A stretch of DNA of 64,000 nt from CAIVAT01 sp964525995 (GTDB taxonomy: Bacteria; Bacteroidota; Bacteroidia; Bacteroidales; FEN-979). The notes beneath the pieces are model-generated. The model had not been told where the DNA came from. It ran no database searches and was given only the letters and a program-made list of their open reading frames with translations. A program made the translations under genes and the position numbers. Location of the stretch: assembly GCA_964525995.1 (NCBI GenBank), contig CAZGIM010000001.1, positions 253,314-317,313 on the forward strand. The letters run 5' to 3'. Shown piece after piece: positions 34,449 to 41,171 of the stretch (its first letter is position 1; the number at the start of each line of letters is the position of its first letter).

Positions 34449-34880
34449 TTGAAATTCATCAAATACGTAACTTCTCTTCTCTTCCTTTGGCGGTTCATGG
34501 TTGACGTAATTGGGGGAATAGGTATCGCCCTAATGTTCGTCATGCGGACAAACAAGCGTCGCAACCTGACCAGCTCCCAATGGGCTGCTATTGCCGCCGA
34601 GGCTGAAGACCTTGTATCGGAATTGCAGCAAAAGGTCGAAGAAGACAGAAGGCGGAAAATAGCTGAACGTGAAAACGTTGCGAATCAATACACGAAGCCT
34701 GAACCAAAAGTGGAAACGGTTCAATTAATTGAACCATCTCCACAAAAAGACAACTCCAGACTTGCCGATTCTCACATTGCTTCCCTGTTCAACACGAACC
34801 GTACCTACATCAGCGAAGCCCGGAAGCTGAAAGAAACCAAGCCGGAAGCATTTGTAAAAGTTAGCAACGTTAGCAGATGA
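34449..34880 (+). pseudogene. fragment of a ParB-like DNA-binding protein
   Basis: The 143-codon frame holds the region after the ParB nuclease fold: NKRRNLTSSQWAAIAAEAE (around residue 36) and an HTH with IASLFNTNRTYISEARKLKE (about 112-131). The N-terminal ParB domain is missing and is replaced by an unrelated-looking start (MKFIKYVTSLLFLW). In relatives, such proteins often precede or are fused to a DNA methyltransferase, matching the truncated methyltransferase at 32422. The tail KVSNVSR resembles the NVSNVSKKG sequence just before that gene. It is probably a remnant, although an expressed short HTH protein cannot be excluded. Confidence 0.6.
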
Positions 34881-34978
34881 GCGGGGTTGTTGGGACTCAC
34901 GCTATTTTTGAAGCTTTGCCTTTCATTTATTGATTTTGCGGTGTTTTTAGCCTGCTGGCTGTGGCACAAATGTGTCGA

Positions 34979-35773
34979 CTACGGTTTAAGCCAATTGCTT
35001 TCAGGTTTCACAATAAGACGTGCATTAATATATGCCATATGAAGCGTCAGGCATGTCCTGGCACAATAAATATTCTCATGTTGCCTGAAAACAACAAGTG
35101 CAAGATCAGGATTTGGTGAGCCTGAAGTTAGACATAGCGGTAAGAGCAATTGAATTTTTCCATTATAACACTGAGGTACGGCTATTTTGTAATTAATCCT
35201 TACCTTCTGTTTTACTTCCTCTATCGACCCAAACAAATGCCGTCGGATGCCATTGTCATCAAGATAATGCATGTGATCAGGAAATCTATCTTTATTATCA
35301 ATAATGATATGATCGATATCCGGGACCAATTCTACCTTGGGATTAAAAAGCAGTAATTCCGGATTCCCAAAGTAATTTGCAACCTCAGGGATTGATCCTG
35401 AGAAATGCCTTAAAAATTGACTATCACTTTTTTTTAAAAAAGCTTTAAAAAAATATGGAGACTTTTTGTCTGGTTTTGGTGATCTGTATTTTTCGAATAA
35501 GGCAAAGATATCTTCAAGATTTTCGGTAACGAGACCAGTATTCCAGGCACAAAATTGATTATCGGATGTATAAACAATCTTCTTTTCCTGTTGAATACGC
35601 CTGAATGTGAATTCGATATAATTCTTTAGAATTGAAAAGTTCTTTGAAATTGAATCAGAAAAATCCCATTCCTCTTTTGAACACAAAGATGTCGCAAGGT
35701 ATTTTATGCTCTCTTGATAATTAGGGAAGAAAGCGAAACGAAATAATTCGTTAATGTATTCCTTTGCTGCCAT
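34979..35773 (-). CDS. DUF3825 domain protein (element cargo)
   Basis: The 264-residue protein fits the DUF3825 family: CAWNTGLVTENLEDIFALFE near residues 73-92, then a segment with PEVANYFGNPELLLFNPKVEL and DHIIIDNKDRFP, and the conserved QLLLPLCL strand. Members are of unknown function and occur in scattered mobile contexts. No signal peptide is seen, so it is cytosolic. The gene has its own consensus promoter, an operator-like palindrome and a leader hairpin, suggesting independent and regulated expression. It lies apart from the replication genes and is probably cargo; a defence role is only a possibility. Confidence 0.72.
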   Translation of the reverse strand: MAAKEYINELFRFAFFPNYQESIKYLATSLCSKEEWDFSDSISKNFSILKNYIEFTFRRIQQEKKIVYTSDNQFCAWNTGLVTENLEDIFALFEKYRSPKPDKKSPYFFKAFLKKSDSQFLRHFSGSIPEVANYFGNPELLLFNPKVELVPDIDHIIIDNKDRFPDHMHYLDDNGIRRHLFGSIEEVKQKVRINYKIAVPQCYNGKIQLLLPLCLTSGSPNPDLALVVFRQHENIYCARTCLTLHMAYINARLIVKPESNWLKP

Positions 35774-35791
35774 GGTACTGGTTTAAAGAAT

Positions 35792-35820
35792 AAGAGCCAC
35801 CGACAAAATGGGTGGCTCTT
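35792..35820 (-). other. leader hairpin of the DUF3825 gene
   Basis: AAGAGCCACC (35792-35801) pairs with GGTGGCTCTT (35811-35820) around a 9-base loop. In the DUF3825 transcript it lies 19 bases before the ATG, so it could attenuate expression or hide the start. The tail on the minus strand is only weakly T-rich. It could also terminate readthrough from the right. Confidence 0.55.
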
Positions 35821-35852
35821 TATATATATGACTTAATTTTATTTTAATGGTA

Positions 35853-35868
35853 TGTGGATAGATCCACA
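35853..35868. promoter_or_regulatory. operator-like palindrome
   Basis: TGTGGAT and ATCCACA form 7-bp arms around a 2-base centre. The site begins 24 bases downstream of the -7 box of the DUF3825 promoter, a typical repressor position. Confidence 0.5.
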
Positions 35869-35892
35869 CAATCTATATGTCAAATTGCAATG

Positions 35893-35923
35893 CAAATATA
35901 TACCAAGTTGGTAAACTGTGCAA
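35893..35923 (-). promoter_or_regulatory. promoter of the DUF3825 gene
   Basis: On the minus strand TTG (35921-35923), 20 bases, then TATATTTG (35893-35900). Confidence 0.7.
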
Positions 35924-36138
35924 CAATTTTAACAAATTATTTCAATATTATTAAAGAAAAGGTTAATAAATTGATCATGCATTATTTAGCATTTGACTTC
36001 CATTTGATTATTCGGCAAAGTTGTCAATTTCTATGTTTAAGTCTGATTTTTTTGGTTCGAACTTTCTTGATTTCTCCCTCAACAGGCAGGTATACACCCC
36101 GGATGCTTCCGGACTTGGGCTCATGAGTTCAATGATGA

Positions 36139-36510
36139 TCACTGCCATCGAAACTCTGCATTTTGCCACTTTTCAAACTCTGTTATGAATCTTTCGTAGT
36201 AACTCAAACCATCGTTTGTTATTCTCCAAAGTGAATACCTTGGCAAACGGTTCCTTTCGACCATCCCGGCCTGTAATAGTTCTTTTAGGTACCGGTGAGC
36301 GTTTTCAAAAGACAGGCCCTTGCATAGAATATCCCGGGTTTGGAAAGGCTTTGAGGTATTAGGTCTCCCGTTGATATAACAGAAAAAAAACATTTGGCGC
36401 CTGGTGATGTCAATGTGCCTGATTGAACGGCAATGAATGAAAGCCTGCCTAAAACTTTGCCAACCCCGAACGTGGGGACTGACCGATCCGGTTGAATAAT
36501 GGGATAACAT
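36139..36510 (-). CDS. winged-helix-like regulatory protein of the element
   Basis: The 123-residue protein has a basic N-terminal half and a wHTH-like C-terminal half: TRDILCKGLSFENAHRYLKELLQAGMVERNR, then YSLWRITNDGLSYYERFITEFEKW. The pattern (recognition helix, then GMVE and a beta-wing ending in TNDG) resembles MarR/PadR-type regulators. I set the start at 36510 because it leaves a clean 4-base gap after the upstream HTH gene; the longer frame from 36636 would overlap that gene by 122 bases. It may control replication or cargo genes of the element. Confidence 0.6.
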   Translation of the reverse strand: MLSHYSTGSVSPHVRGWQSFRQAFIHCRSIRHIDITRRQMFFFCYINGRPNTSKPFQTRDILCKGLSFENAHRYLKELLQAGMVERNRLPRYSLWRITNDGLSYYERFITEFEKWQNAEFRWQ

Positions 36511-36514
36511 GGTA

Positions 36515-36715
36515 TTAATTTTTTGATGTGATACATATACCTTTTGCCCGGATTGCTTCAATATTTTTCGGAAAGAAACGAATCTTCCTCCCGTAGATTG
36601 TAAGATGGTGGTACCTGCATTCTGTATCTGCCTCACAAAATGACAGTAATTTTTCGGGGCTCATGTTAAGCATGGCAGAAGCTTTTTCGATGGAAATGGA
36701 TGCAACGGGTTTCAT
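36515..36715 (-). CDS. small HTH (MerR/excisionase-like) DNA-binding protein
   Basis: The 66-residue protein shows SISIEKASAMLNMSPEKLLSFCEA followed by a wing-like YGRKIRFFPKNIEAIRAKG, a layout of short helix-turn-helix proteins of the excisionase/AlpA type. It is transcribed away from the iteron array and begins only eight bases from the first repeat, so it may bind the iterons and regulate origin firing or its own promoter. The next gene starts four bases after its stop. Confidence 0.6.
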   Translation of the reverse strand: MKPVASISIEKASAMLNMSPEKLLSFCEADTECRYHHLTIYGRKIRFFPKNIEAIRAKGICITSKN

Positions 36716-36722
36716 GTTTTCT

Positions 36723-37014
36723 TTATAAGAACTTTGTAAGATGTTTGTAAGAACTTTGTAAGAAGTTTTGTAAGAATGTAACTTTTTGATTATATTTATA
36801 TTAACATTGTTTTCTTACAATCTTACAGTAAAAAATTTTCTATTCCAATAATTCATCTAAAAAAAAATAGTTTTCTCTGTTACTCTTTCTCACAACTGTT
36901 TTTTTCTCTCTGGATTTTACCAATTAAAAACTGTAAGATTGTAAGAAATTTTCATAACATTCAGTATTTCAATTTTATAACGTCTTACAAAATGTCTTAC
37001 AAAGCGTCTTACGA
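36723..37014. repeat. iteron array, candidate replication origin of the element
   Basis: The octamer TTGTAAGA occurs in direct orientation at 36734, 36745, 36756 and 36768, with a degenerate TTATAAGA at 36723, spaced 11, 11, 11 and 12 bp, about one helix turn. TCTTACAATCTTACAG (36813-36828) and its exact reverse complement (36931-36946) flank 102 AT-rich bases. The reverse-complement octamer follows at 36983 and 36995, with a degenerate TCTTACGA at 37007, spaced 12 bp. The array lies between the primase/helicase gene and an HTH gene, the expected place for an initiator-bound origin. Confidence 0.75.
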
Positions 37015-37025
37015 AATTTAACACT

Positions 37026-39164
37026 TTAGAATGGCAGTTTGTCTGACACTGATTCTTTCTCCGGCTCCTGTTTTACAAACATTTCCCGCCGAAAATTGTA
37101 GGCTCTTCCGGATTTCCCCGCTCTGGGTTCATTATTAATATTACCAAATGGTTCATAATAAATTACGTCTGGAGGGGAAAATTTGAACTCATTTTTCAAA
37201 ACCTTACGGATATAGGCGTTGTCGATCTTCAAGTCTCTTGAAAACCACCGTTCTTTTATGTCAGTGGGTGTGGCAAAACAAAATTTTTCATTCTTTAAAA
37301 CATTCAAAAACAGTTCCTCGAAATGATCATGCAATGCTTTATACAGTCCTGAATGTGATTCAGCTTTCAAATCTCTAAGGAAATCATTGTCCAACTCTTC
37401 CGTCGTGAACCCGGATCGGTCTATTGTTAGGTCAGGCCTTGGTAGTGTTGTGAGGTAATACAGAAATGCTGGAATCTCTTCTTTGAGCTTCAATTCTATG
37501 TTAGGAATATATTTGATTGGCTTTCCTACTTTGCGAATAAAGAATCGTACCTCTTCTTGATCGATCTTTATAAATCCGTCGGGATCATTGGATGTTAGAA
37601 TTACCTTTCCGAAGAATGGGACTTGAGACTCATTGACACCTTTAAGGTTTAGTGTGATATATGGTTGAGTAGTTAGGGCCTTAATCTTTTCAATAATCTC
37701 CCTTTTGTCGATTGCTGTTTCCTCAATCAAAATCAAATTGCTATACCCGTACGACCCATTGAAATTACTGCTTAGGTTCTGAGGCGTGATATTAGCGACG
37801 TTATTTCCAAAGATCAAGTTTATCCACGTTAGGAATGTGGTTTTTCCGGTTTCTCGTTCCCGGCTGACAAGTGCAAGAATGGGTAAAATATGTTTCGGGT
37901 GCAGGTAGAGTATTTGGATGTACCTTATCCCCAAGTTATACTGTTCGCCGAAAATATGTTCGAGAAATAGCTTAGTTGTCGGCCATTCTCCCGGTTCCGG
38001 GGTATGAGACAGTTCTGAATAAAGGTTGAAGCAATTGCCATATCTCTGGTGGTAATTTAAATGTTCCGGCTCAATAGTGAAATCGTCAAATTTTTTGATC
38101 TTGTTTACAAAGGTCTTACCGTGATCTCTTGTGATTTCTCTTACTTTCCAGGCTTTAAGTTCAGTTCTTTCGATACCGAAATGTGCATCTGTTTTCGTAA
38201 TCAATTTGAAAAAATCGCACCCTACCCGGATGTAAGGGGTTCTTACAGATTCAAGGGGATTCTTCATGCCTTCCTGAAGTCCATCTTCGATTGTTTTGAA
38301 CGCAGTTTCAAGGTTATCGACGTTGTTTTTATCCTTAATTTCTTTGCGTAACCTCTGTTTAGCTTCTTCAAAAATCAATTCACCTGAACCAACATACCCC
38401 CCCAACAACTTGGAAGCCTTAATTAGAGTAGCGTGTTTTTCACCATCTTTCGAATTTTGAATCATTCTGGCCGCGACTTCCATCGGATCAGTGTATTTAT
38501 ATGCGCCAGACTGTTTAGGGGGGGCTTGCGGCTTTTGGTCCTGTTCTGCTGTTTCAGACTCCCATTGCTTGATAAAATTATTATCGAAAACTTTCGCATT
38601 TTCATTCAGGACAGCATTGTCGTCATGGCATAGAAAACACGCTGAAGATACATTTTTGGGGGCAGAATCTATTTTTATATTGAACTTGGTTTGAAGATAT
38701 TTCTGAAACGACGTGTAGTACAACGCTACATCTTTATTTGATTCATCCCCGGCCGGGGCAATACGAACAATGGCTTTGAAACCTTCTCCTTTTGGACTTT
38801 TAAACATTAGAGCAGGTTTAAGCTCTAATTGAATTATTTCCCAACTCTTGTTATAGTCTTCAGCACTACCAAGGCCATCAATATCAAGGGCCAGGTATTG
38901 ACTTCTGGTCACCACGCTGTTTTGATTTTTTACAGACAGCACCGCACACCAAGTAACAAAAGGTAATTTTTCTATTTTGAATGAATCCTTTTCGGCTTTC
39001 GTTGCAAGGCTTCGTAAGGTTTTTGTCTTTTTTTCAAGGTCTCCAGATTTAATATGATCGAACGCATCCTGTATTGTGTAGATTTCGTCCGGTCTCTTAT
39101 TGCTTACAGTTATCGGAGGGTTGAAATAGCTGAATCCAAGCAAATTATTCGTAATTTTGTTCAT
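37026..39164 (-). CDS. primase/SF3-helicase replication protein
   Basis: The 712-residue protein combines an N-terminal VirE-N/BT4734-like primase domain (about 15-190) with a C-terminal superfamily 3 helicase (about 400-550). Primase marks are LALDIDGLG (91-99) and SPKGEGFKAIVRI (123-135). The helicase has a Walker A variant SRERETGKTT (434-443), Walker B LILIEE (477-482) and the motif C-like LTSNDP (523-528), followed by the Arg-rich FFIRKVGK. It should replicate the excised element from the adjacent iteron origin. Such fused proteins are typical of phage satellites and plasmids. No separate promoter was seen; it may be read from the excisionase-like promoter. Confidence 0.88.
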   Translation of the reverse strand: MNKITNNLLGFSYFNPPITVSNKRPDEIYTIQDAFDHIKSGDLEKKTKTLRSLATKAEKDSFKIEKLPFVTWCAVLSVKNQNSVVTRSQYLALDIDGLGSAEDYNKSWEIIQLELKPALMFKSPKGEGFKAIVRIAPAGDESNKDVALYYTSFQKYLQTKFNIKIDSAPKNVSSACFLCHDDNAVLNENAKVFDNNFIKQWESETAEQDQKPQAPPKQSGAYKYTDPMEVAARMIQNSKDGEKHATLIKASKLLGGYVGSGELIFEEAKQRLRKEIKDKNNVDNLETAFKTIEDGLQEGMKNPLESVRTPYIRVGCDFFKLITKTDAHFGIERTELKAWKVREITRDHGKTFVNKIKKFDDFTIEPEHLNYHQRYGNCFNLYSELSHTPEPGEWPTTKLFLEHIFGEQYNLGIRYIQILYLHPKHILPILALVSRERETGKTTFLTWINLIFGNNVANITPQNLSSNFNGSYGYSNLILIEETAIDKREIIEKIKALTTQPYITLNLKGVNESQVPFFGKVILTSNDPDGFIKIDQEEVRFFIRKVGKPIKYIPNIELKLKEEIPAFLYYLTTLPRPDLTIDRSGFTTEELDNDFLRDLKAESHSGLYKALHDHFEELFLNVLKNEKFCFATPTDIKERWFSRDLKIDNAYIRKVLKNEFKFSPPDVIYYEPFGNINNEPRAGKSGRAYNFRREMFVKQEPEKESVSDKLPF

Positions 39165-39180
39165 TAGTAGTTAAGATTTT

Positions 39181-39217
39181 ATCCCGGTTAAGTGCTGGCA
39201 GCACACCGGGATTTTTT
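39181..39217 (+). terminator. double hairpin with T run on the plus strand
   Basis: ATCCCGGT (39181-39188) pairs with ACCGGGAT (39205-39212), and an inner stem GTGCT/AGCAC lies inside. The T run follows on the plus strand, the strand opposite to all genes here. It lies just upstream of the primase/helicase start and could end an antisense RNA or form a structured leader. Confidence 0.55.
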
Positions 39218-39219
39218 AT

Positions 39220-39576
39220 TTAAAGACTCCTTTGTTTAGTATTGATATGATTGTTCATTGTTCGGGCAATCCTTGATTCTTCCAAAATTTCCTCTGGCAT
39301 TTCGATACGCCCTGAGTTTACCCACTCCCGAAGTGCTTTTAAGCTGAATCGTAGTTTTCCGCCTTTCTTGAAAACTGGCAGCTTCCCGCTGTGTACATAC
39401 TGGTATAATGTCCCGGTGGTAAGTTTTAAAAAGTTCGCTGCCTCGTTCACGTCTAAAAACCGATCTGGTTCAGTCGAGGGGGGTTGCTGTTGGGATAGTA
39501 AAAGGGCTTCGATTCTTACGTATTGCTGTTTGATCAATGAAATTTCGTCAAACAAAATCTGATACGGATTTTCCAT
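39220..39576 (-). CDS. excisionase-family HTH protein (longer)
   Basis: The 118-residue protein has a helical N-terminus (about 1-35) and a MerR/Xis-type HTH_17 domain: FLDVNEAANFLKLTTGTLYQYVHSGKLPVFKKGGKLRFSLKALREWV at about 40-87. This is the usual form of element-encoded excisionases and copy regulators in Bacteroidota. Its ATG overlaps the stop of the upstream HTH gene (TAATG), indicating translational coupling. The pair probably directs excision and switches on the primase/helicase gene 55 bases downstream. Confidence 0.75.
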   Translation of the reverse strand: MENPYQILFDEISLIKQQYVRIEALLLSQQQPPSTEPDRFLDVNEAANFLKLTTGTLYQYVHSGKLPVFKKGGKLRFSLKALREWVNSGRIEMPEEILEESRIARTMNNHINTKQRSL

Positions 39577-39767
39577 TATTCCTGGTGCCTTTTAATGAAA
39601 CATTCTTTTAAAATTTGACTTTTGAGAAACAACTTTCTCCGCCCAATCCGATAATAACTTAATCGCCCTGTTTTTGTCAATCTCCAAACAGTTACGGAGG
39701 AACACCTCAAAAGGGAACAAGCTTCTCTTATGGTGATGAATTTTTCTGAATCTAAGTCCATTGTCAA
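39576..39767 (-). CDS. excisionase-family HTH protein (short)
   Basis: The 63-residue protein is little more than one HTH: FITIREACSLLRCSSVTVWRLTKTGRLSYYRIGRRKLFLKSQILKEC. It is small and basic, as expected of an excisionase bending DNA near the right attachment site, about 425 bases away. It is the first gene of the right-hand operon, with a consensus promoter whose -7 box lies 16 bases before the ATG. Either this or the next gene may be the real excisionase. Confidence 0.72.
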   Translation of the reverse strand: MTMDLDSEKFITIREACSLLRCSSVTVWRLTKTGRLSYYRIGRRKLFLKSQILKECFIKRHQE

Positions 39768-39782
39768 TTAATTTGTTTTTGG

Positions 39783-39814
39783 CAAATGTACTGTAGGGTC
39801 TATGGCGATTCCAA
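39783..39814 (-). promoter_or_regulatory. promoter of the excisionase-like operon
   Basis: On the minus strand TTG (39812-39814), 21 bases, then TACATTTG (39783-39790). Confidence 0.7.
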
Positions 39815-40133
39815 TAGTGTAACTTTTGGGAAACTTTTGTAAGAAATTTTATCAACGGGATACTAAAATAATAAGCCTCTTTTGCAGAAGTCCAGGACAT
39901 TTGTACCGAACGGAACATCACAGGATTCGGCACAGATCATGGGCTTTTAAACTGAAAGAGATTATTGCAGTAAAGGAGAAGGGGAGCCAGAAAAAACGCA
40001 AGGGAGCTCAGCCGGGGGCAAGTTTGAAAACATTGATAAAATTGTCACCCATTAGCACCCCAAAGGAGATTTCTTAGGTGGCAAAAGTTTCTGAGGGGAC
40101 ACTGTACAGGATTGACAAGATCAAAGTTTGTGC

Positions 40134-40146
40134 AAATGTTTGTATA
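40134..40146 (+). repeat. candidate right arm-type integrase site
   Basis: AAATGTTTGTATA is identical to 28637-28649 at the left end. It lies 47 bases from the right core repeat. Confidence 0.5.
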
Positions 40147-40153
40147 AAAAGAA

Positions 40154-40190
40154 AAGCACCTACAACATTAAATTGTAAGTGCTTGATTTT
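40154..40190 (-). terminator. element-supplied terminator for tRNA-Val
   Basis: AAGCACCTACAA pairs with TTGTAAGTGCTT with one mismatch, and a strong T-rich tail follows on the minus strand just after the tRNA. It replaces the original terminator left at 28414-28455. Confidence 0.7.
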
Positions 40191-40191
40191 C

Positions 40192-40269
40192 TGGTGGGAG
40201 CAACAGGATTCGAACCTGTGACCCCCTGCTTGTAAGGCAGGTGCTCTGAACCGACTGAGCTATGCTCCC
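40192..40269 (-). tRNA. tRNA-Val (anticodon TAC), attachment site of the element
   Basis: The cloverleaf is complete: acceptor GGGAGCA pairs with TGCTCCC, the anticodon loop CTTACAA holds TAC (40232-40234 on the complement), the T arm contains GTTCGAATC, and CCA is encoded (40192-40194). Bases 40193-40239 form the right copy of the 47-bp attachment repeat, so the 3' half was supplied by the element and the gene was restored on integration. A consensus promoter lies just upstream. Confidence 0.95.
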
Positions 40270-40286
40270 TGAATTATTGAAGGGTG

Positions 40287-40316
40287 CAAAGGTACGAAAA
40301 GAATCAACATCACCAA
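40287..40316 (-). promoter_or_regulatory. tRNA-Val promoter
   Basis: On the minus strand TTG (40314-40316), 19 bases, then TACCTTTG (40287-40294), 18 bases before the mature tRNA 5' end. Confidence 0.75.
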
Positions 40317-40329
40317 AATGAAGGATGAA

Positions 40330-40785
40330 TTATTTAGGCATCATCCCGAAGAATTTTCTTAGCGTACGGTGAAACTTGTGGATTCCCGTAACAGGATCGA
40401 CATGCATTAGAATACATTCGCCGGTGATGAGGTTTATCTTGTGGGTATTGATCAACTCAACAACCTCCCGGGTTTCGGATCCCTGTTGTATCCAGATATG
40501 GTCGATCCCTTTCCGGATTGCCTCGGCAACCACCTCCTGTGTTTGTTTCTTGGGAGTCAGGATTAGCAGGTTGTGGACATTGACAGGCAGGGCGCCGACA
40601 TTCCTGAAGCAGGGTGTAGAACCAATCATATCGGTTGAAGGGTTGATCGGAAATATCTCAAATCCTTTTTCGGTGAGTGTTTTAAATACGATATATCCGA
40701 ATTTTTTTTGATTCCTTGAAACACCTGCAACCGCGAGTTTACGGGTTGCTAAAAAGGATTCGATCGAGGCCCTGGTTGCTTTCAT
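40330..40785 (-). CDS. CoA-binding domain protein (YccU type)
   Basis: The 151-residue protein is a stand-alone Rossmann-type CoA-binding domain, as in E. coli YccU and the N-terminus of succinyl-CoA synthetase alpha. Visible marks are KLAVAGVSRNQKKFGY (the nucleotide-binding loop, residues 17-32), FPINPSTDMIGSTPCFRNVGALP, and IWIQQGSETREV. The catalytic His of succinyl-CoA synthetase is outside this domain, so a binding or regulatory role is likely. It is the last gene of the dnaX-acyltransferase-DUF486 run, four bases after the previous stop. Confidence 0.85.
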   Translation of the reverse strand: MKATRASIESFLATRKLAVAGVSRNQKKFGYIVFKTLTEKGFEIFPINPSTDMIGSTPCFRNVGALPVNVHNLLILTPKKQTQEVVAEAIRKGIDHIWIQQGSETREVVELINTHKINLITGECILMHVDPVTGIHKFHRTLRKFFGMMPK

Positions 40786-40788
40786 GAT

Positions 40789-41160
40789 TTATTTCTTAAA
40801 GATGAAATAGACTGCTAAAATTAAAAAGAAAAAACCAATAAAATGATTCAGCCTGAAGGATTCTGTCTTAAAAATGAGAAGCGTGAACAAGGTAAAGACG
40901 ATCAGAGTGATGACTTCCTGTACCACCTTCAGTTCCACCAGTGAAAAGGGACCTCCGTTTTCCCGATAGCCTAAACGGTTGGCGGGAACCTGAAAAAAAT
41001 ATTCAAACAGTGCAATACCCCAGCTCAGTAAAACAATGCTGATGAGGCTTAAATTCTGAAACCAGCTCATCTCTTTAAATTTCAAATGACCATACCAAGC
41101 GAGGGTCATGAAAGCGTTGGAAAGAATGAGAAGAAGTACAGTTGAAATTCCCCGTGACAT
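40789..41160 (-). CDS. DUF486 / DMT-like small membrane protein
   Basis: The 123-residue protein has four hydrophobic segments and the DUF486 signature around WYGHLKF near residue 22, SWGIALFEYFFQVPANRLGY and GPFSLVELKVVQEVITL. The family is related to four-helix small multidrug-resistance and DMT transporters but is uncharacterised. It lies in the inner membrane. It sits 11 bases after the acyltransferase gene and four bases before the CoA-binding gene, in one likely operon. Confidence 0.88.
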   Translation of the reverse strand: MSRGISTVLLLILSNAFMTLAWYGHLKFKEMSWFQNLSLISIVLLSWGIALFEYFFQVPANRLGYRENGGPFSLVELKVVQEVITLIVFTLFTLLIFKTESFRLNHFIGFFFLILAVYFIFKK

Positions 41161-41171
41161 TAATAGATTGG

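Larger units (their letters stand above)
35774..36138. other. 365-base regulatory stretch before the DUF3825 gene
   Basis: No gene is seen. On the minus strand it holds a full promoter (35893-35923), an operator-like palindrome (35853-35868) and a strong leader hairpin (35792-35820). The right 200 bases show nothing recognisable. Confidence 0.55.
39768..40191. other. right end of the element, promoter and attachment arm
   Basis: No convincing gene is seen in these 424 bases. They hold the excisionase operon promoter (39783-39814), a candidate arm-type site (40134-40146) and the terminator for tRNA-Val (40154-40190). A plus-strand frame of 83 codons (39826-40077) has no family features and is not called. 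Confidence 0.5.
28457..40239. mobile_element. 11.7-kb integrative element in tRNA-Val(TAC)
   Basis: The element is bounded by a perfect 47-bp direct repeat (28457-28503 and 40193-40239) made of the 3' part of tRNA-Val. It contains a tyrosine integrase at the left end reading inward, two excisionase-like HTH genes at the right end, a primase/SF3-helicase, an iteron-type origin candidate, an HTH/wHTH pair, and cargo (HNH nuclease with a secreted partner, DUF3825, glycine-rich helical protein). Broken ParB and methyltransferase genes are also present. No capsid, terminase, relaxase or conjugation gene was recognised. A phage satellite or a cryptic integrative-replicative element fits best. Large parts look more AT-rich than the flanks by eye. 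Confidence 0.9.

Noticed and set aside
36511..36636. longer start of the wHTH gene
   Set aside because: It would overlap the HTH gene at 36515-36715 by 122 bases; the ATG at 36510 gives clean spacing.
36723..37014. possible CRISPR array
   Set aside because: Repeats are only 8 bp with 3-4 base gaps and appear in both orientations, which fits iterons and not CRISPR.
39826..40077. 83-codon plus-strand frame at the right element end
   Set aside because: It overlaps no promoter of its own, has no recognised features, and lies over attachment and promoter DNA.
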